Shown here in pieces: positions 23,555 through 35,292 of a DNA stretch of 64,000 nucleotides. Numbering within the stretch: the first letter of the stretch is position 1; every line of letters starts with the position of its first letter. Both the position numbers and the translations under genes were made by a program. The notes below the pieces were generated by a model that was not told where the DNA came from, did no database searches, and saw only the letters and a program-made list of their open reading frames with translations. This DNA comes from Euryodendron excelsum (taxonomy: Eukaryota > Streptophyta > Magnoliopsida > Ericales > Pentaphylacaceae): positions 6,633,501 through 6,697,500 of the forward strand of contig CM065393.1 in the NCBI GenBank assembly GCA_033060915.1, in the 5' to 3' direction.

Positions 23555-24019
23555 CTGAGGGAAGTTGAAGATATCAAGGAAGTAAACTTTATTGATATAG
23601 TAGTACATGAATATTTTGAGAAAGAACTAGTTGACGATACGCTGGAAAGAGCGCTGATGTTTAGCGAGGGATTAGAGTCAGTAAGTGGCGAGAAAGAGTT
23701 AGAGAGTTGTTCTGTTGAAGGTTTAGAAGTCATGGATGTTCATATTGTGGGTCAGTGGACCTTTATTTTTTATCCTCTTGCCCTGAGTCCCGTTCGACTT
23801 GAGCCATCTGAGCTTAAGCCTCCAACACCTGATCAAAAACCACTGTCACCTACTTTAAAATATGCATTCCTTGGGTCAGGAGAAACTTATCTTTTTGTGA
23901 TCTCGTCAAGTTTGTCTGACTACCAAGAGGAAAGTCTCTTGAGAGTGCTAACAAAACATAGAAAAGCCATAGGATAGACCATAGTAGATTTACATGTCAT
24001 TAGCTCCTTAGTTTGTACC

Positions 24020-25345
24020 CATCAAATTTATCTAGAAGAAAAAGCTAAGCCAATACGACAAATGTAAAGACGTCTTAACCCAAACATGAAAGAAGTGGTT
24101 AAAGGAGAAGTACTGAAGTTTTTTGATGTGGGTATTATATACCCCATCTCTGACTCCGAATGGGTTAATCTGACCCAAATGGTTTAAAAAAATCAGGTGT
24201 CATAGTAGTCACCAATGAAAGGAATGAGTTGATACCCACGAGAATCCAAATGGGATGACCCATGTGTATTGATTACCAACGCCTCAATGTCGTACGTAAC
24301 TAGGAAGGATCACTTTCCACTCCCATGCTTGGACCAAGTCCTGGAATGAGTGGCTGAGCGAGCTTTTTATTGTTTTCTCGATGGATACTCGGGGTACAAT
24401 AAGATTGAGATCGCCTTGGAAGATCAAGCTAAAACCACTTTCACTTGTCCATTTGGAACTTATGCATATAAGCGAATGCCCTTTGGTCTGTGCAATGCAC
24501 AAGCCACCTTTCAGAGGTGCATGATGAGCTTGTTTAGTGATATGGTAGAAAGGTATTTGAAAGTGTTCATGGATGATTTTTCTATTTATGGGAATACTTT
24601 TAACAGTTGTCTAGAGCACTTAGAGAAGGTGCTAGAATGGTGTGAGGAGAGCCACTTAGTGCTTAATTGAGAAAAGTGTCATTTTATGGTGACACAAAGT
24701 ATAGTGTTGGGTCACATTATATCCCACAAAGGGATTGAAGTAGACAAGGCCAAAGTTGAGCTCATTCAGAAACTACCAATCCCTAGGACAGTCAAAGATA
24801 TTAGATCTTTCCTTGGGCATGCCGGTTTTTATCGGTAATTCATTAAAGGGTTTAGTCTAGTCTCCTGCCCTCTCTGTTATTTATTATCTCAAGATGTTTC
24901 ATTTCAATGGACATCCAAATGTTAAGAAGCGTTTGACACACTTAAAGAAAAATTGACAACTGCCCCTATCATACAATCTCCTAACTAGTCATTGCCTTTT
25001 GACTTAATGTGTGGTGCCAGTGATCATGCAATTGGGGCAGTGTTGGGACAGTGGGTTGATAAGAAACCACATGTGATTTATTATGCTAGTAAGACCCTTA
25101 ATGATGCCCAGACAAACTATACCACTACAGAAAAGGAGCTCTTTGCCGTAGTCTTCGCATTAGACAAATTTCGTTCATATCTAGTAGGATCTTTGGTCAT
25201 CATATACATAGATCATGCTACACTCAAATACCTATTAACCAAAACGGATGCAAAACCATGCATGATCCGATGGATCCTCTTACATCAGAGTTTCACATCA
25301 AAATTCGAGGCAAAAAGGGCGTGAAAAATGTTGTTGCTGACCATC
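24020..25345 (+). pseudogene. Athila-like reverse transcriptase and RNase H (broken)
   Basis: RT copies the element RNA into DNA and RNase H removes the RNA. The N-terminal blocks (EEKAKPIRQM, then VGIIYPISDSEWV) contain stops. From 24350 an open stretch has AFYCFLDGYSGYNKIEIA with the first catalytic Asp, KTTFTCPFGTYAYKRMPFGL, then FMDDFSIYG with the Asp pair, ending at a TGA where Trp is usual (LVLN-stop-EKCHF). The connection GHIISHKGIEVDKAKVELI and IRSFLGHAGFYR follow. RNase H (24992-25345) reads MCGASDHAIGAVLGQ, with Gly for the usual first Asp, then YYASKTLNDAQTNYTTTEKE, ALDKFRSYLVGS and, after a frameshift near 25260, NVVADHLSQL. Confidence 0.9.
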
Positions 25346-25499
25346 TTTCTCAACTCCCTACTGATGGGGAAGCCTATGAATCACTCCCTATTAATGAACA
25401 TTTTCCAAATGAACATTTAATGCATGTGCACTCTCTTCCTCACAATACCACTCCTTTATATGCTGATGTAGCTAACTTTTTAACTACGGGTTAGATTCG

Positions 25500-26395
25500 T
25501 GCACATTGGTATAATCTTGATAGAAGGAAGTTTTTAAGGAATGTGCGAAATTTCTCTTGGAATGAGCTGTATTTGTTTAAATATTACCCCGATCAGGTTA
25601 TTCATAGATGCATCCCTGATGAAGAATTTAAGAGTGTTATGGAGTTTTGTCATTCATAGGCATTCAGTGGGCACTTCAGTTCCAAAAAGACCATTGCAAA
25701 AATCTTGTAATGCGATTTATATTGGCCCACTATGTTTCATGATGTTCACATATTTTGCATGTCGTGTGATCGGTGTCAGAGGCTAGGCAGTCTGTCAAGG
25801 CGGAACATGATGCAAAACGCATTCTAGAAAAGACTATCAACCCAAACCGAAAGGATTGGTCCTTAAGGTTGGTAGATGCATTATGGGTATATAGAATTGC
25901 ATTCAAACAAAACTAGGTGCGTTGCCCTCCAGGCTTGTGTATAAGAAGGCATGCCACCTTCTGGTATATATTGAACACAAAGCCTATTGGGCCATATGCC
26001 AATTCAATGAGAATTTAGATAAAGCCAGCCTCGCTAGGAAACTCCAACTCATTGAGCTCAAAGAGCTTCGGAATGATGCTTAAGAGAATGCCAAAATCTC
26101 AAAAGCTAGAATGAAAGTCATTCATGACCAACACATCTCTAGGAAATCATTCACTATTGGTCAGAAAGTCCTCTTATATAATTCCCGGTTACATCTTTTT
26201 TTGGGTAAACTTAAAAGTAAATGGGTAGGACCATATGTGGTGACTGAAGTCTCAATGCATGGGGCAACTGAAATAGAGAACCCAACCTTTGGTGCATGAT
26301 TCAAAGTCAATGGGCAAAGATTAAGACCCTACATTGAGGAATTGGTGGGTGAGATAGAGAGTGTGGATTTTAAGGATCCACCACCTTTTAATTCT
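25500..26395 (+). pseudogene. Athila-like integrase lacking its catalytic core
   Basis: The N-terminal zinc-binding part is readable (CHS-stop-AFSGHF, ...YWPTMFHDVHIF, then [11 protein letters not shown], about 25600-25790). It then jumps within about 30 bp to [18 protein letters not shown] (from about 25840), which normally lies near the end of the catalytic core. About 120 residues including the first acidic catalytic positions are therefore missing. The C-terminal part continues with [72 protein letters not shown] and FKVNGQRLRPYIEE, ending near 26395. Several stops are present. Confidence 0.87.
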
Positions 26396-26489
26396 TAATT
26401 TCATTTTAGACAGCGGGTTGTAGTCCTTGTATATTTTTTTTGTTGTTTATTTTATATTTTATTTTATTGTTTCACATATTTCTTTTGTG

Positions 26490-27480
26490 TCTTAATTTTC
26501 TTTTTGAGTCATGTTTTGTTTTTCTCTTTTAGGGTTTTCCTTGTTCCGTTCCCTTAGCATTTTTCGCGTGCGTCTACTAACACCTCTTGGAACCATGTTA
26601 TCTAAAAGGAGCTGTACAGAGATTAAGTGTTTTGCAAATTTAAGGGATAAGAAGATGTTCATAGCTAATTTCAATGACCGTCAAGTCCTCATAGTGTGTC
26701 ATGTACATTTATTCGAATTTGCTGATGCTTCTTTGAAATTTGATTTCATACATAGGGGATGGTTTCATGTACTCTACCAAGAGGGGTCCGTGAATGTTGA
26801 CATGGTCTGTGAATTCTATGCTTATTTATCCTATACCCCTCATCCTGATCTCATATTGACCTCTACTGTAAGGGGCTATTCACTAACCATCACCAAAGAG
26901 GATGTTTGCCAACTCCTTCACTTGCTATGCGTTTGCCACCCTAATTATCTACCATTCCCTTATTGTCCACCTACCAGTGAGGAACTCCTTGCTGAGCTTT
27001 AGACTATCTTTGTTCCATGGCATCAATTCACAATTCTTGTTGCATCTTTGAAGTGAAAATATCAAATGCTAAACTTGATTGTTGCCACCAATATCATTCC
27101 TGAGAAGAGCTCTAGCACTATAGTCCACCGGTCTTGTTGTTTGTGGTTATACACCATTGGTAAGGGGTATGCTATCGACCTTTCAGACCTTATTTTGAAA
27201 GCCATTGTTGAATCTCGTTCCTTTTATGACCCTCTTCCATTCAGTCTATTAATTTACCATTTTCTGAAAGCCGCCTAATTCCGTACTTTACCTTCAGACA
27301 TGATTCAGTATTCTAGCTGACCGATTTTTGGGTTGGACATTTCCTTTGAGTAACCTTCGTTGCTGTGTACTCGACCATGAGCTGATGCCTCGTCTTTTTC
27401 TCTCGAGGCCTTACACTCTCAAATTCAAGATTTAAAGGTCGAGATTGAGTTACTAAAGACTCATGCTTCTACATAGCCTA
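26490..27480 (+). pseudogene. Extra ORF 1 of the Athila-like element (plant transposon protein family)
   Basis: An open stretch from 26511 to 27002 followed by 27066-27278 resembles the 'putative plant transposon protein' family (Transposase_32 type), often found as the ORF after pol in Athila elements. Supporting blocks are FADASLKFDFIHRGW, VCEFYAYLSYTP (REFYANL in relatives), LTSTVRGYSLTITKEDVCQL, then after a stop PEKSSSTIVHRSC and YTIGKGYAIDLSDLI. A helical Leu/Glu-rich tail (LEALHSQIQDLKVEIELL) follows at about 27400-27465. The role of this family is not known; an envelope-like role has been proposed for ORFs at this place. There are stops at 27000-27002 and downstream. Confidence 0.6.
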
Positions 27481-27712
27481 GACTGTTCATTTTCTTTCCT
27501 AGGTCTATAATGCATTGGGAACCAATTTTCTTTCTGGTCTTTGTTTTTCGCGATTTTCACTTTGTGCTTGGATGTTATACTTTGGTGGGCCGGTTTTTGG
27601 TTTCAGTACTTTATTTGATTACTATTATTTTGGATCATTAATCGCTTGTCACTTTCATGTTTTCATATGTCTTGGTCTCTGAGCACTGAGGTCATTATGC
27701 ATTTTAAGTTTT

Positions 27713-27738
27713 GGGGGGGGGGGGGGGGGGGGGGGGGG
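27713..27738 (+). repeat. Poly(G) run, 26 bases
   Basis: Twenty-six consecutive G follow 'CATTTTAAGTTTT' and are followed by AGGAGGAGG. Athila-like elements carry a shorter G run at the comparable place (AAGTTTGGGGG). It lies 84 bp before the Tekay-like insertion. The length may include assembly error. Confidence 0.8.
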
Positions 27739-27821
27739 AGGAGGAGGAATGGTTCTTAAGATGTTGATGTGGATGTTAATGTTGGAATTTTAAAAATTTT
27801 GAAATTTTTTGCAAACTTAGG

Positions 27822-30136
27822 TGTCACGACCCACTTCACTCTCTCTAGGTCGGGACAAGGGGGCGTTATCGATAACAACATTTCATAAGCATAGATCTTA
27901 ACACAATCTGAGAAGTCATATTATTGTAACATCGTGAAAGAAAGCTAGTGAAACTTCTGCATTTAAGTCTCATTACAGTTACAGCTCAAACAAACTAATT
28001 AACTCATATGCTCCAAAGAGATAGGATAACAGTGGGACTCGTTTCCATATTCATTTTCTTGGAAATCCAGTTGTTGCCTCAACTCCTGAAAAATGTCCTA
28101 TAAAATAGGAGTGAGCTATAAAGCCCAGTAGAAATTTCATGATTTCCATAATGCACATGTTTAAATGCAGTGCAGAAAAAAGAATGGTGTCACATGCATA
28201 TGTCCCTTATAATTTCTTTATATCAATACCAGGATCCTACAGGTATGTTATGCCAGGGCCAATTCAAGCCGATGGGTTCACCGATGATGCTCCTCCTTCA
28301 CCAAGACAATGAATCCTATCTATGATCATATAGCTCGTATCAAGCCCAATGAATGCTGACTTGTAGTAGCCCTGTTTACTAATTGGTCAGGTTCATCCAT
28401 GATATAAACCCAAGGTGTTTTAACATTTCAATTATTCCTCCCTTATTCCTCCCCAGTGATGCAAGTAATCTTGTAATGCAACTTTGAAATCATTATAGCA
28501 AAGAATATAATTGGTAAAGCAATCAACATAACATTTAATAGAACGAAAATGAGCATGTATCTTAGAGAATGCATAGTTTCTTACCCTATTGATATTTCTG
28601 GATCAAGCTGTCCCTGATTCACGTATTATCTGTTAGACAAAGAGTCGATAGTTAGTCTTCCTACTTGGTTATCAATATTTACCACAATTGCCCTTTTTCT
28701 CAGTGTCCAAGAGTAGCAAATCTTATAATCAATTTTAGCAATCTTAAATAATGGAAATAATCATAATACAGTGGTTAGCTTGGTGGTGTTAGTCCTTGGA
28801 ATTCTTCTCATTTCCCGTTAAGGACGAAATTACCCGATGTTGAAACCCAAGGGGACTATTTGAAATTCATACCGAGAGGTTCAGTGACCCCTACTCTCCC
28901 ATTTCTGGGTTCCTCATATTTTTAGAGGTGTATTGGTAAAATTTCAGATTATTCCTTTTATTATTGTATTTTCTATGAATTTTCATGTTAAAACACTATT
29001 TTTAATTCACAGAAAATCATAGAAATATAAAAAAATTTCAAAAAATGAGGGGAAAGCTTGTTTAGATGTTAGAAAGATAGTATAAAAATTTCAGGGTGAG
29101 GGCTACTTCAACGCCCCTACATGTGCCACCATCCGTACGTGGGGAAAGAAGGCAAAGCCTTCATCGTCTTCCTCGCGGGGCTGAGAGCTCTCTTGCCGAT
29201 TTTTCGATAATCTTTGGTCCTCCTGGCCATGTATGTGTGTCGCAGAGATAGATAAGGACCTGAGCTACAAACTCATGGCCAGAGCTCGACCAACGGTGGC
29301 AGTTCTGGGTCGAAAAACCCTGCTGCATGGCGGAACCCTAGGGTTCCAGACCTGCAACTGGGTTTTCGACCCCCTTCCCGTGGTTTTCTAGAGAAATATT
29401 CTTTATGAACTTTGTTCCGGACATCGAGACGAAGAGGACCCGATAGGGCTCGTCGACAATGGTTGCTGCTGGCTGGCATTTTGTGTTTCTTCCTTTTTCC
29501 AGCAAACTCCCCTTTTAGGGCCATTTCGGCACATACACTGAGATATGAGACCTCTCTAGGACTCCTTGGAGGTCCAGGAGGAGCCTCACATCCCTATGAC
29601 AGGCCTTAGGCCCTGGTTCGAACGATTTGCCCAACCTAGCCATGCAATGCCCATTTTTCTCTTGCTTGTTTCTCTAGCACCACGATGGGCATGGGGTCAG
29701 GATTCTAGTGGGTTTGGGACAATGAATGGTAGAGAAAGAAGTCCCTCACCTTGCTCGACTGGTCTCCCCTTCTCTCTCTCTCTCTCTCCCTGTCTTCCTC
29801 TTCCCCGGCTTCTCTCTATCTCTCTATAACTCTTTATTCTCTCTCTATACTCTCTCTCTCTTCTTTGAATAACTGGAAAACATATAAGGGAGTAGGGTTT
29901 CAGATATATATACATAGGTAGTGGGGTAGGTGCATTGTGTGAATGGTTGATCGGTGCATGGGGAGCACTCCCTCCTCGCATGATCTCTCTCTCTTCATCT
30001 CTCTCTCTATATATATAAATATATATCGTAGGTCAGCCACCAAGTGGCTTCCATGGGCATTCCATGCCTAGCATGTGGGTCGGACAACCACCTTGTGCTT
30101 TGGGGAAGGCTTCTCTTTCTCTCTTTCTTTCTCTCA

Positions 30137-30185
<49 letters not shown>

Positions 30186-30721
30186 CACTAGGTGGCTTGT
30201 ATGGGTCATATAGTGTCTAGTATGTAGGGTGCAAGGTGTTTAGTGGAGTGGGTGTGTGTGTTAATATATTCTATGTATTAACATTTCTAACCTTATAACA
30301 AGAGCACTTACTATATGTGTATATATATGTATATATTGAGGGAATTAATGTAGCTAACGGTGCTTCAATATATAAATGCATGGATTCGGCCATCCCCTCC
30401 AAATAGTGGTTTAATAAGAACAAAACAAATGTGTTTTAGTGTAATGGCCTAAAATGAAGTTTTTGCATGTAGTGTTCAAATTTATTTAAATATACCATAT
30501 TTAAGGCCTTCACTAACATATGAAATCCTAAATTGGTGTTTGAAGAGTCCGTTTATGGCCTTGATGTTCCCTGGCACTATTATGTGCGAGTAAGGTGTCA
30601 TACCGGGGTTTCACTATTTAACTACTGGTTAGAATTTTTTTCTTGCCTAATTTTTGAGTGACGAACGTTCCAATTCTATTAGGGATGTAATGCAATCAAT
30701 TAGAAAATCATGGGTATTACA
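27822..30721 (-). mobile_element. 3' LTR of the Tekay-like element
   Basis: 2900 bp; the copy next to the PPT. Begins (minus strand) TGTAATACCC and ends GTGGGTCGTGACA. It contains long CT/TC tracts near 29775-29850 and 30127-30182 and gene-like GC-richer text at 29100-29700. Open frames in that part (29273-29981) occur on both strands in similar length and are not conserved in frame with the other LTR, so I do not call genes. Confidence 0.92.
30127..30182 (-). repeat. (CT)n microsatellite in the 3' LTR
   Basis: An almost pure CT run (GA on the LTR strand). The matching place in the other LTR (38578-38600) is shorter and a different CT tract there (38353-38400) is longer, so these tracts have changed since insertion. 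Confidence 0.85.
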
Positions 30722-30737
30722 GTCTTACCTCCTTTAG
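30722..30737 (-). other. Polypurine tract of the Tekay-like element
   Basis: On the minus strand CTAAAGGAGGTAAGAC lies directly before the 3' LTR start. It is a purine-rich tract in the right place for plus-strand priming. Confidence 0.75.
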
Positions 30738-30739
30738 AA

Positions 30740-32010
30740 AATTTCGTTCTCAAATAGGTGAGGGTACCTTGTTCTCATATTCGTCTCTGCTTCCCACGTT
30801 GCTTCTTCTTCCCCATGGTGTTGCCATATTATCTAGACTAAGGAAATCTCTTTGTTTCTCAATACTCTTACTTGACGGTCCACTACCTTGCTTGGTCCCT
30901 CATAGTAGGAATGAGCAGGTTGTACCGCAATATTCTCCCATTGAATTATATGAGTAGGGTCAGGGTGGTATTGTCTCAGTATAGATACGTGGAACATGTT
31001 GTGTATCTAATCCAATTCCGAAGGTAATTCTAGTCGGTATGCCACTTGCCCAATTTTTTCCAAAATATGAAAATGTCCAATAAATTGAGGTGCAAGCTCC
31101 CTTTCTTGCCAAAACGGATCACACCTTTATGGGGCATTACGTTTAAAAACACTTGGTAGCCTACCTGGAATTCCAAGGGTTGTTTACGTTGATTTGCATA
31201 ACTCTTTTGTCGGCTTTGGGTAGTTATAAGCCGTTCTTGTATGAGTCTTACCTTCTCTATGGTTTCTTGAATGATCTCTGGTTCATATAAGAATCTGTCA
31301 CTAGGTTCTAACCAACAATTAGGTGCTCGACAAAGTCGTCCATACAATGCTTCATAAGGGGCCATTTCTATACTTGTTTGGTAACTATTGTTTTTATGCG
31401 AACTTAGCTAATGGTATATGATGACTCCAAGTTTCTTAAAAATCCAACACACATGCGCAAAGCATATCCTCTAGGATTTGGATAACTCTTTCATATTGAC
31501 CATCACTCTATGGGTGATAAGTTGTACTCATGTGTACTTGGGTTCCTAAGGTTTTTTATAAACTTTGCCAAAACTGCGAAGCAAACCTTGGGTCACGATC
31601 TGATACAATGGCTCTAGGCACTCCATGTAATCATAGTAGCTTTTTAGATATAATCTACTTAGAGTACTAAGGCTGTTAGTAGACTTAATAGGTAAGAAAT
31701 AAGCAATTTTTGTCAATCAGTCTACGATTACCCAAATCATATCACATTCTTGACGGGTTCTGGGTAATCCGGTGATGAAGTCTATAGTGATATGTTCCCA
31801 CTTCCATTCTGCTATTGGCAAGGGTTGTAATAATCCACCTGGTCATTGATGTTCTGCTTTTACTTGTTGGCAGGTGAGGCAATGTACCACAAACTTTGCG
31901 ACGTCCTTCATTCCCTTCCAATAATACTATCGCTTAAGATCTTGGTACATCTTGGTGTTTCCTAAATGGATTGTAAACTTAGAATGGTTTGCTTCAGACA
32001 GAATTTTCAT
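30740..32010 (-). pseudogene. Tekay-like integrase with chromodomain (broken)
   Basis: Integrase inserts the DNA copy; the chromodomain is thought to guide it to chromatin. Blocks on the minus strand: CLTCQQVKAEHQ (zinc-binding end), [20 protein letters not shown] with the first catalytic Asp, AIVSDRDPRFASQFW with the second, SDGQYERVIQILEDML with the Glu, then an open stretch 31365-31030 (MAPYEALYGRLCRAPNCWLE). The last part (about 30960-30745) reads MFHVSILRQYHPDPTHII, LRNKEISLV, then WQHHGEEEATWEAE and RTRYPHLFE, which is the chromodomain region of Tekay-type elements. At least eight stops or shifts break it. All three D, D, E residues remain visible. Confidence 0.87.
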
Positions 32011-32319
32011 TTTAACTCGTCCTCATTTACTGCAAAATACCAATTTTTGAATCGAAGTTCACCTTTAGCATCTATGGCCCATCCTGGTTCAATCGTCCCT
32101 TTTTCCATTCTTTCCTTTATCTCTTATACTTCTGGATTCCCTTGTTGGGCCTTTCTAACTTCTTCTGATATTTGGGATTGTATTCGGATACTAAATAGTA
32201 CCTTTTTTTTTATTATCTTCTAGCCCTTCAAAGGATTCTAGTAACTGAACAGTCTTCCATTTTTCTAACACAATACTACTCATGTGCCCTTGATTTTTCC
32301 TACTTAAGGCATCTACCAC

Positions 32320-33555
32320 AATAGTTGCCTTGTCCGGGTGATACTATAAGGTGAAGTCGTAGTCCTCCATGTATTCTACTCAACTTCTTTCTCTTAAGTT
32401 CAAGTCTTTATGAGTGGTGATGTATTTAAGACTTTTGTGGTTTATAAATAATTTGAACTTTTCTCCATACAAATAACATCTCCAAATCTTAAGGGCAAAG
32501 ATTACTGCGGTCATTTTCAGGTCATGAGTAGGATAACTTTGTTTATCCTTTTTGAGCTGTCTCGATCCATAAGCTACAACTTTTCCTTCTTGCATCAAAA
32601 CACAACCCAACCATCTATGAAAGGCATCGGTGTAAACTACGTAAGGTTTTTCACTTATTGGAAGAGTGAGAACGGGTGCGGTAGTTAGTTTCTCCTTCAA
32701 TGATTGGAATGCTACATCATATTTGTCTGTCCAAACATACTTTATTCATTTCCTAGTTAGTTGAGTAAGAGGGCCTGCTATTTTAGAGAATCCTTCCAAA
32801 AACCTTCAGTAATATCCTACTAATCCTATAAAATTTTGAATTTTTGGGACAGTAGAGGGTCTCTTTCAATCTATTACTGTTTCTATCTTTGCAGAATCTA
32901 CTGCTATCCCTTTTTTTGACACTATATGCCCTAAGAACTTCACTTCTTTCATCTAAAAATTACATTTACTTTTCTTGGCGTAAAGCTGATGTTTCCTTAA
33001 GATTTGAAGGGTGATTCTTAGGAGTTCCTTATGGGTTTCCTCATCAGGAAAGTATATAAGAATGTCATCTATGAAAATGATTACAAAATGATCTAGTTGG
33101 GCTCGAAACACTCTATTCATCATATCCATAAAGGCAGCAGGTGCATTAGTCAATCCAAAGGGCATCACCACAAATTCAAAATGACCATAGGGGGTTCTAA
33201 CAGCAGTTTTGGATATGTCAGACTCCCTCACTTTCAGCTGATGGTATCCTGATCTCAAGTTTATCTTAGAAAAGTATGTCACTCCTCTAAGTTGATCAAA
33301 TAAGTTGTCAATTCTCGGGAGTGGATATTTATTCTTAATGGTAACCTTGTTCAACTGCCGATAGTCTATACGTAACCTAAGGGTTCCATCCTTCTTTTTC
33401 ACAAATAACACTGGTGCTCCCCAGGGCGATGTGCTAGTGCGAATATACTCTTTCTCCAATAATTCATTCAACTGTGTCTTTAGTTCTTTAAGTTCTGCCG
33501 GGGCCATCTTATAAGGTGCAATGGACATAGGAGCTATTCCTAGATACAACTCAAT
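32320..33555 (-). pseudogene. Tekay-like reverse transcriptase and RNase H; catalytic Asp to Asn
   Basis: RT is largely open (33549-32953): [40 protein letters not shown], then [35 protein letters not shown] and FIDDILIYF. The first catalytic Asp (usual FSKIDLRSGYHQ) is Asn through codon AAC at 33261-33259; the Asp pair is intact. After a stop the connection reads KFLGHIVSKKGIAVDSAKI. RNase H (32700-32380) has [55 protein letters not shown] and [20 protein letters not shown], followed by stops and ALSRKNQGHM. Its wording is typical of Del/Tekay elements. It is inactive because of the stops and the Asn. Confidence 0.92.
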
Positions 33556-33739
33556 TATGAATTTTATTTCCTAATCTGGAGGTATTCTAGGTAGATCCTT
33601 AGGAAATACATCATGGAACTTATCTACCACGGGTAATTGCTTGGTCTCAATCAAGTTCTCACTCTCTTCTGACATAGTGCTAAAAAAACAAAAACACCCT
33701 TCTGCTATCTTCTATCATTCTTGAAGAGTTATAAGAGGT

Positions 33740-34087
33740 ACCAAGTTTGTGCCCTTTTTATTTAAAAATGTACCATACACCATTAGGATGCCATAAAGTT
33801 AAGGTCTTCTGACTACAATCCATGACTATGTTATTCTTTGCTAACCAATCCATTCCTAAGATTACGTTAAATCCCTCCATGTCTATTTGGACTAAATCGA
33901 CGATAAATTCAAAAGTACCTATCCTCATACTACTGAATGGACATTCTACCCGTACCACAATTGTTCCACTAGTGGGTGTCTGAATGCTAAGTGGTATAGC
34001 TAGCAATTCAGTGGGTAATTCTAGATCGTCTACAGACTTTTTAGAGATGAACGAGTGTGTAGCTCCCGAAGCAAACAACACTATGAC
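33740..34087 (-). pseudogene. Tekay-like aspartic protease; catalytic Asp to Ala
   Basis: The block VLFASGATHSFIS replaces the usual VLFDSGATHSFIS; the catalytic codon at 34072-34070 is GCT (Ala). Downstream are LPTELLAIPLSIQTPTSG, the VECPF and F-VDL blocks and the conserved FNVILGMDWLAKNNIVMDC. It joins the gag frame across a single TAG at 34090-34088. The enzyme would mature Gag-Pol and cannot work in this copy. Confidence 0.9.
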
Positions 34088-35292
34088 CTATGAGTTGTAA
34101 AGTAAGATCATACTTTTGATCATGGTGTTGGGGTTCTCACAGTTTTCTCTGGTCCTAAGAGTATCGAACATCCAGGGTGCACTAGTATGACTGACTTGTT
34201 TCCCTTTTTCTGTGCCTCTTGGGTTCACTTGGTTGGAATTAAATGAGGTAGTTGCAGGTCTTCCCGCTGTAATTTGTTGGGACATTGATGTGGAGGCAAT
34301 TGGGAAACTTTGAGTTGGTGGTACTCGTGGAGGTATCCGGTTGCCATTACCATTCCCATTTCTTATGATCTGATGGTAGTCTCATTTTAAATGCCCTTTC
34401 TGGTTGCAATTATAACAAGTATGTTAATTCTCTGATGTTTCCCTAGAATTAGGAGGATAGGGTTGGTATATTGGGTTTGGGCGTCTAGTGTTGTTAAAGT
34501 TGGAGGAATTTCTCATATTGTAGCCAGATTCTCTCCGATTTGTTGCTTGTTGCTATCCTTCTAATTCTTGTTCTATTAACATGACTCAGTCAATTATTTA
34601 AGAAAACTGTTGACCCATGAACGCAACAACTCAAGATCGAATTGCATATCTCAATCCTTTAAGAAACCTTTGAGTTTTTCTTTCCTCCGTGGACACGAAA
34701 TCTGGGGCAAATCTTAATAACTCCAAGAATGTGGCCACACACTAACTTACTATCCTGCTATTTTGCTGAAACTGCACAAATTCCTCCATCTTTGGATCGT
34801 TCACTATCTCTCGAAAATAATGATTATGGAAAAGAATCACAAATTCCTCCCAGGTCAAATTTCTCACATCCCTCATATGTGAATCCCACCAAAAATCTGC
34901 TTCTCCCTCGAGATGGTAAGTCACAAATTCTACCTGATATTATGCGGGTGTTCTTACAATATCTAACACCTTATGTGTCCGTTTGAGCCATCATTCTGCT
35001 ATTAAAGGACGGATTCTCCTATGAATTTTGGAGGATTCTATTTATGAAATTCTCGAAGTAGTTTTGTCTTTCTTTTCTTAAGGTTTAGGTTAGGTATTGG
35101 GATCGGTGCTGCTTGTTGAGGTTTAGGGGTTGGTGATGGCTGCTAAGGGAGAGGTGGTGCTTGGTGATTTTGCTGTTGTTGTTGCAACATATTGGTCATA
35201 GCTTGCAGACTTTGCAAAATCTAATTTAATTGAGTATTGGATGGAGTATCATTACCTTCACTAGTTCCTGCTTCGATTCTTGTCCTTACCAT
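34088..35292 (-). pseudogene. Tekay-like Gag (broken)
   Basis: The likely start is the ATG at 35292 (MVRTRIEAGTSEG), followed by a Gln/Pro-rich stretch (MLQQQQQNHQAPPLP). The capsid block reads YHLEGEADFWWDSHMRD, LTWEEFVILFHNHYF and PKMEEFVQFQQ (34924-34742). A zinc knuckle reads CYNCNQKGHLK-stop-DY at about 34415-34380: C-x2-C-x4-H is kept but the last Cys is Tyr and a stop precedes it. The tail (34285-34088) leads into the protease frame. There are multiple stops. Confidence 0.82.

Noticed and set aside
29273..29981. Several overlapping open frames in the GC-richer part of the LTR
   Set aside because: They occur on both strands, lack motifs, and the matching region at 37466-38351 has different frames.
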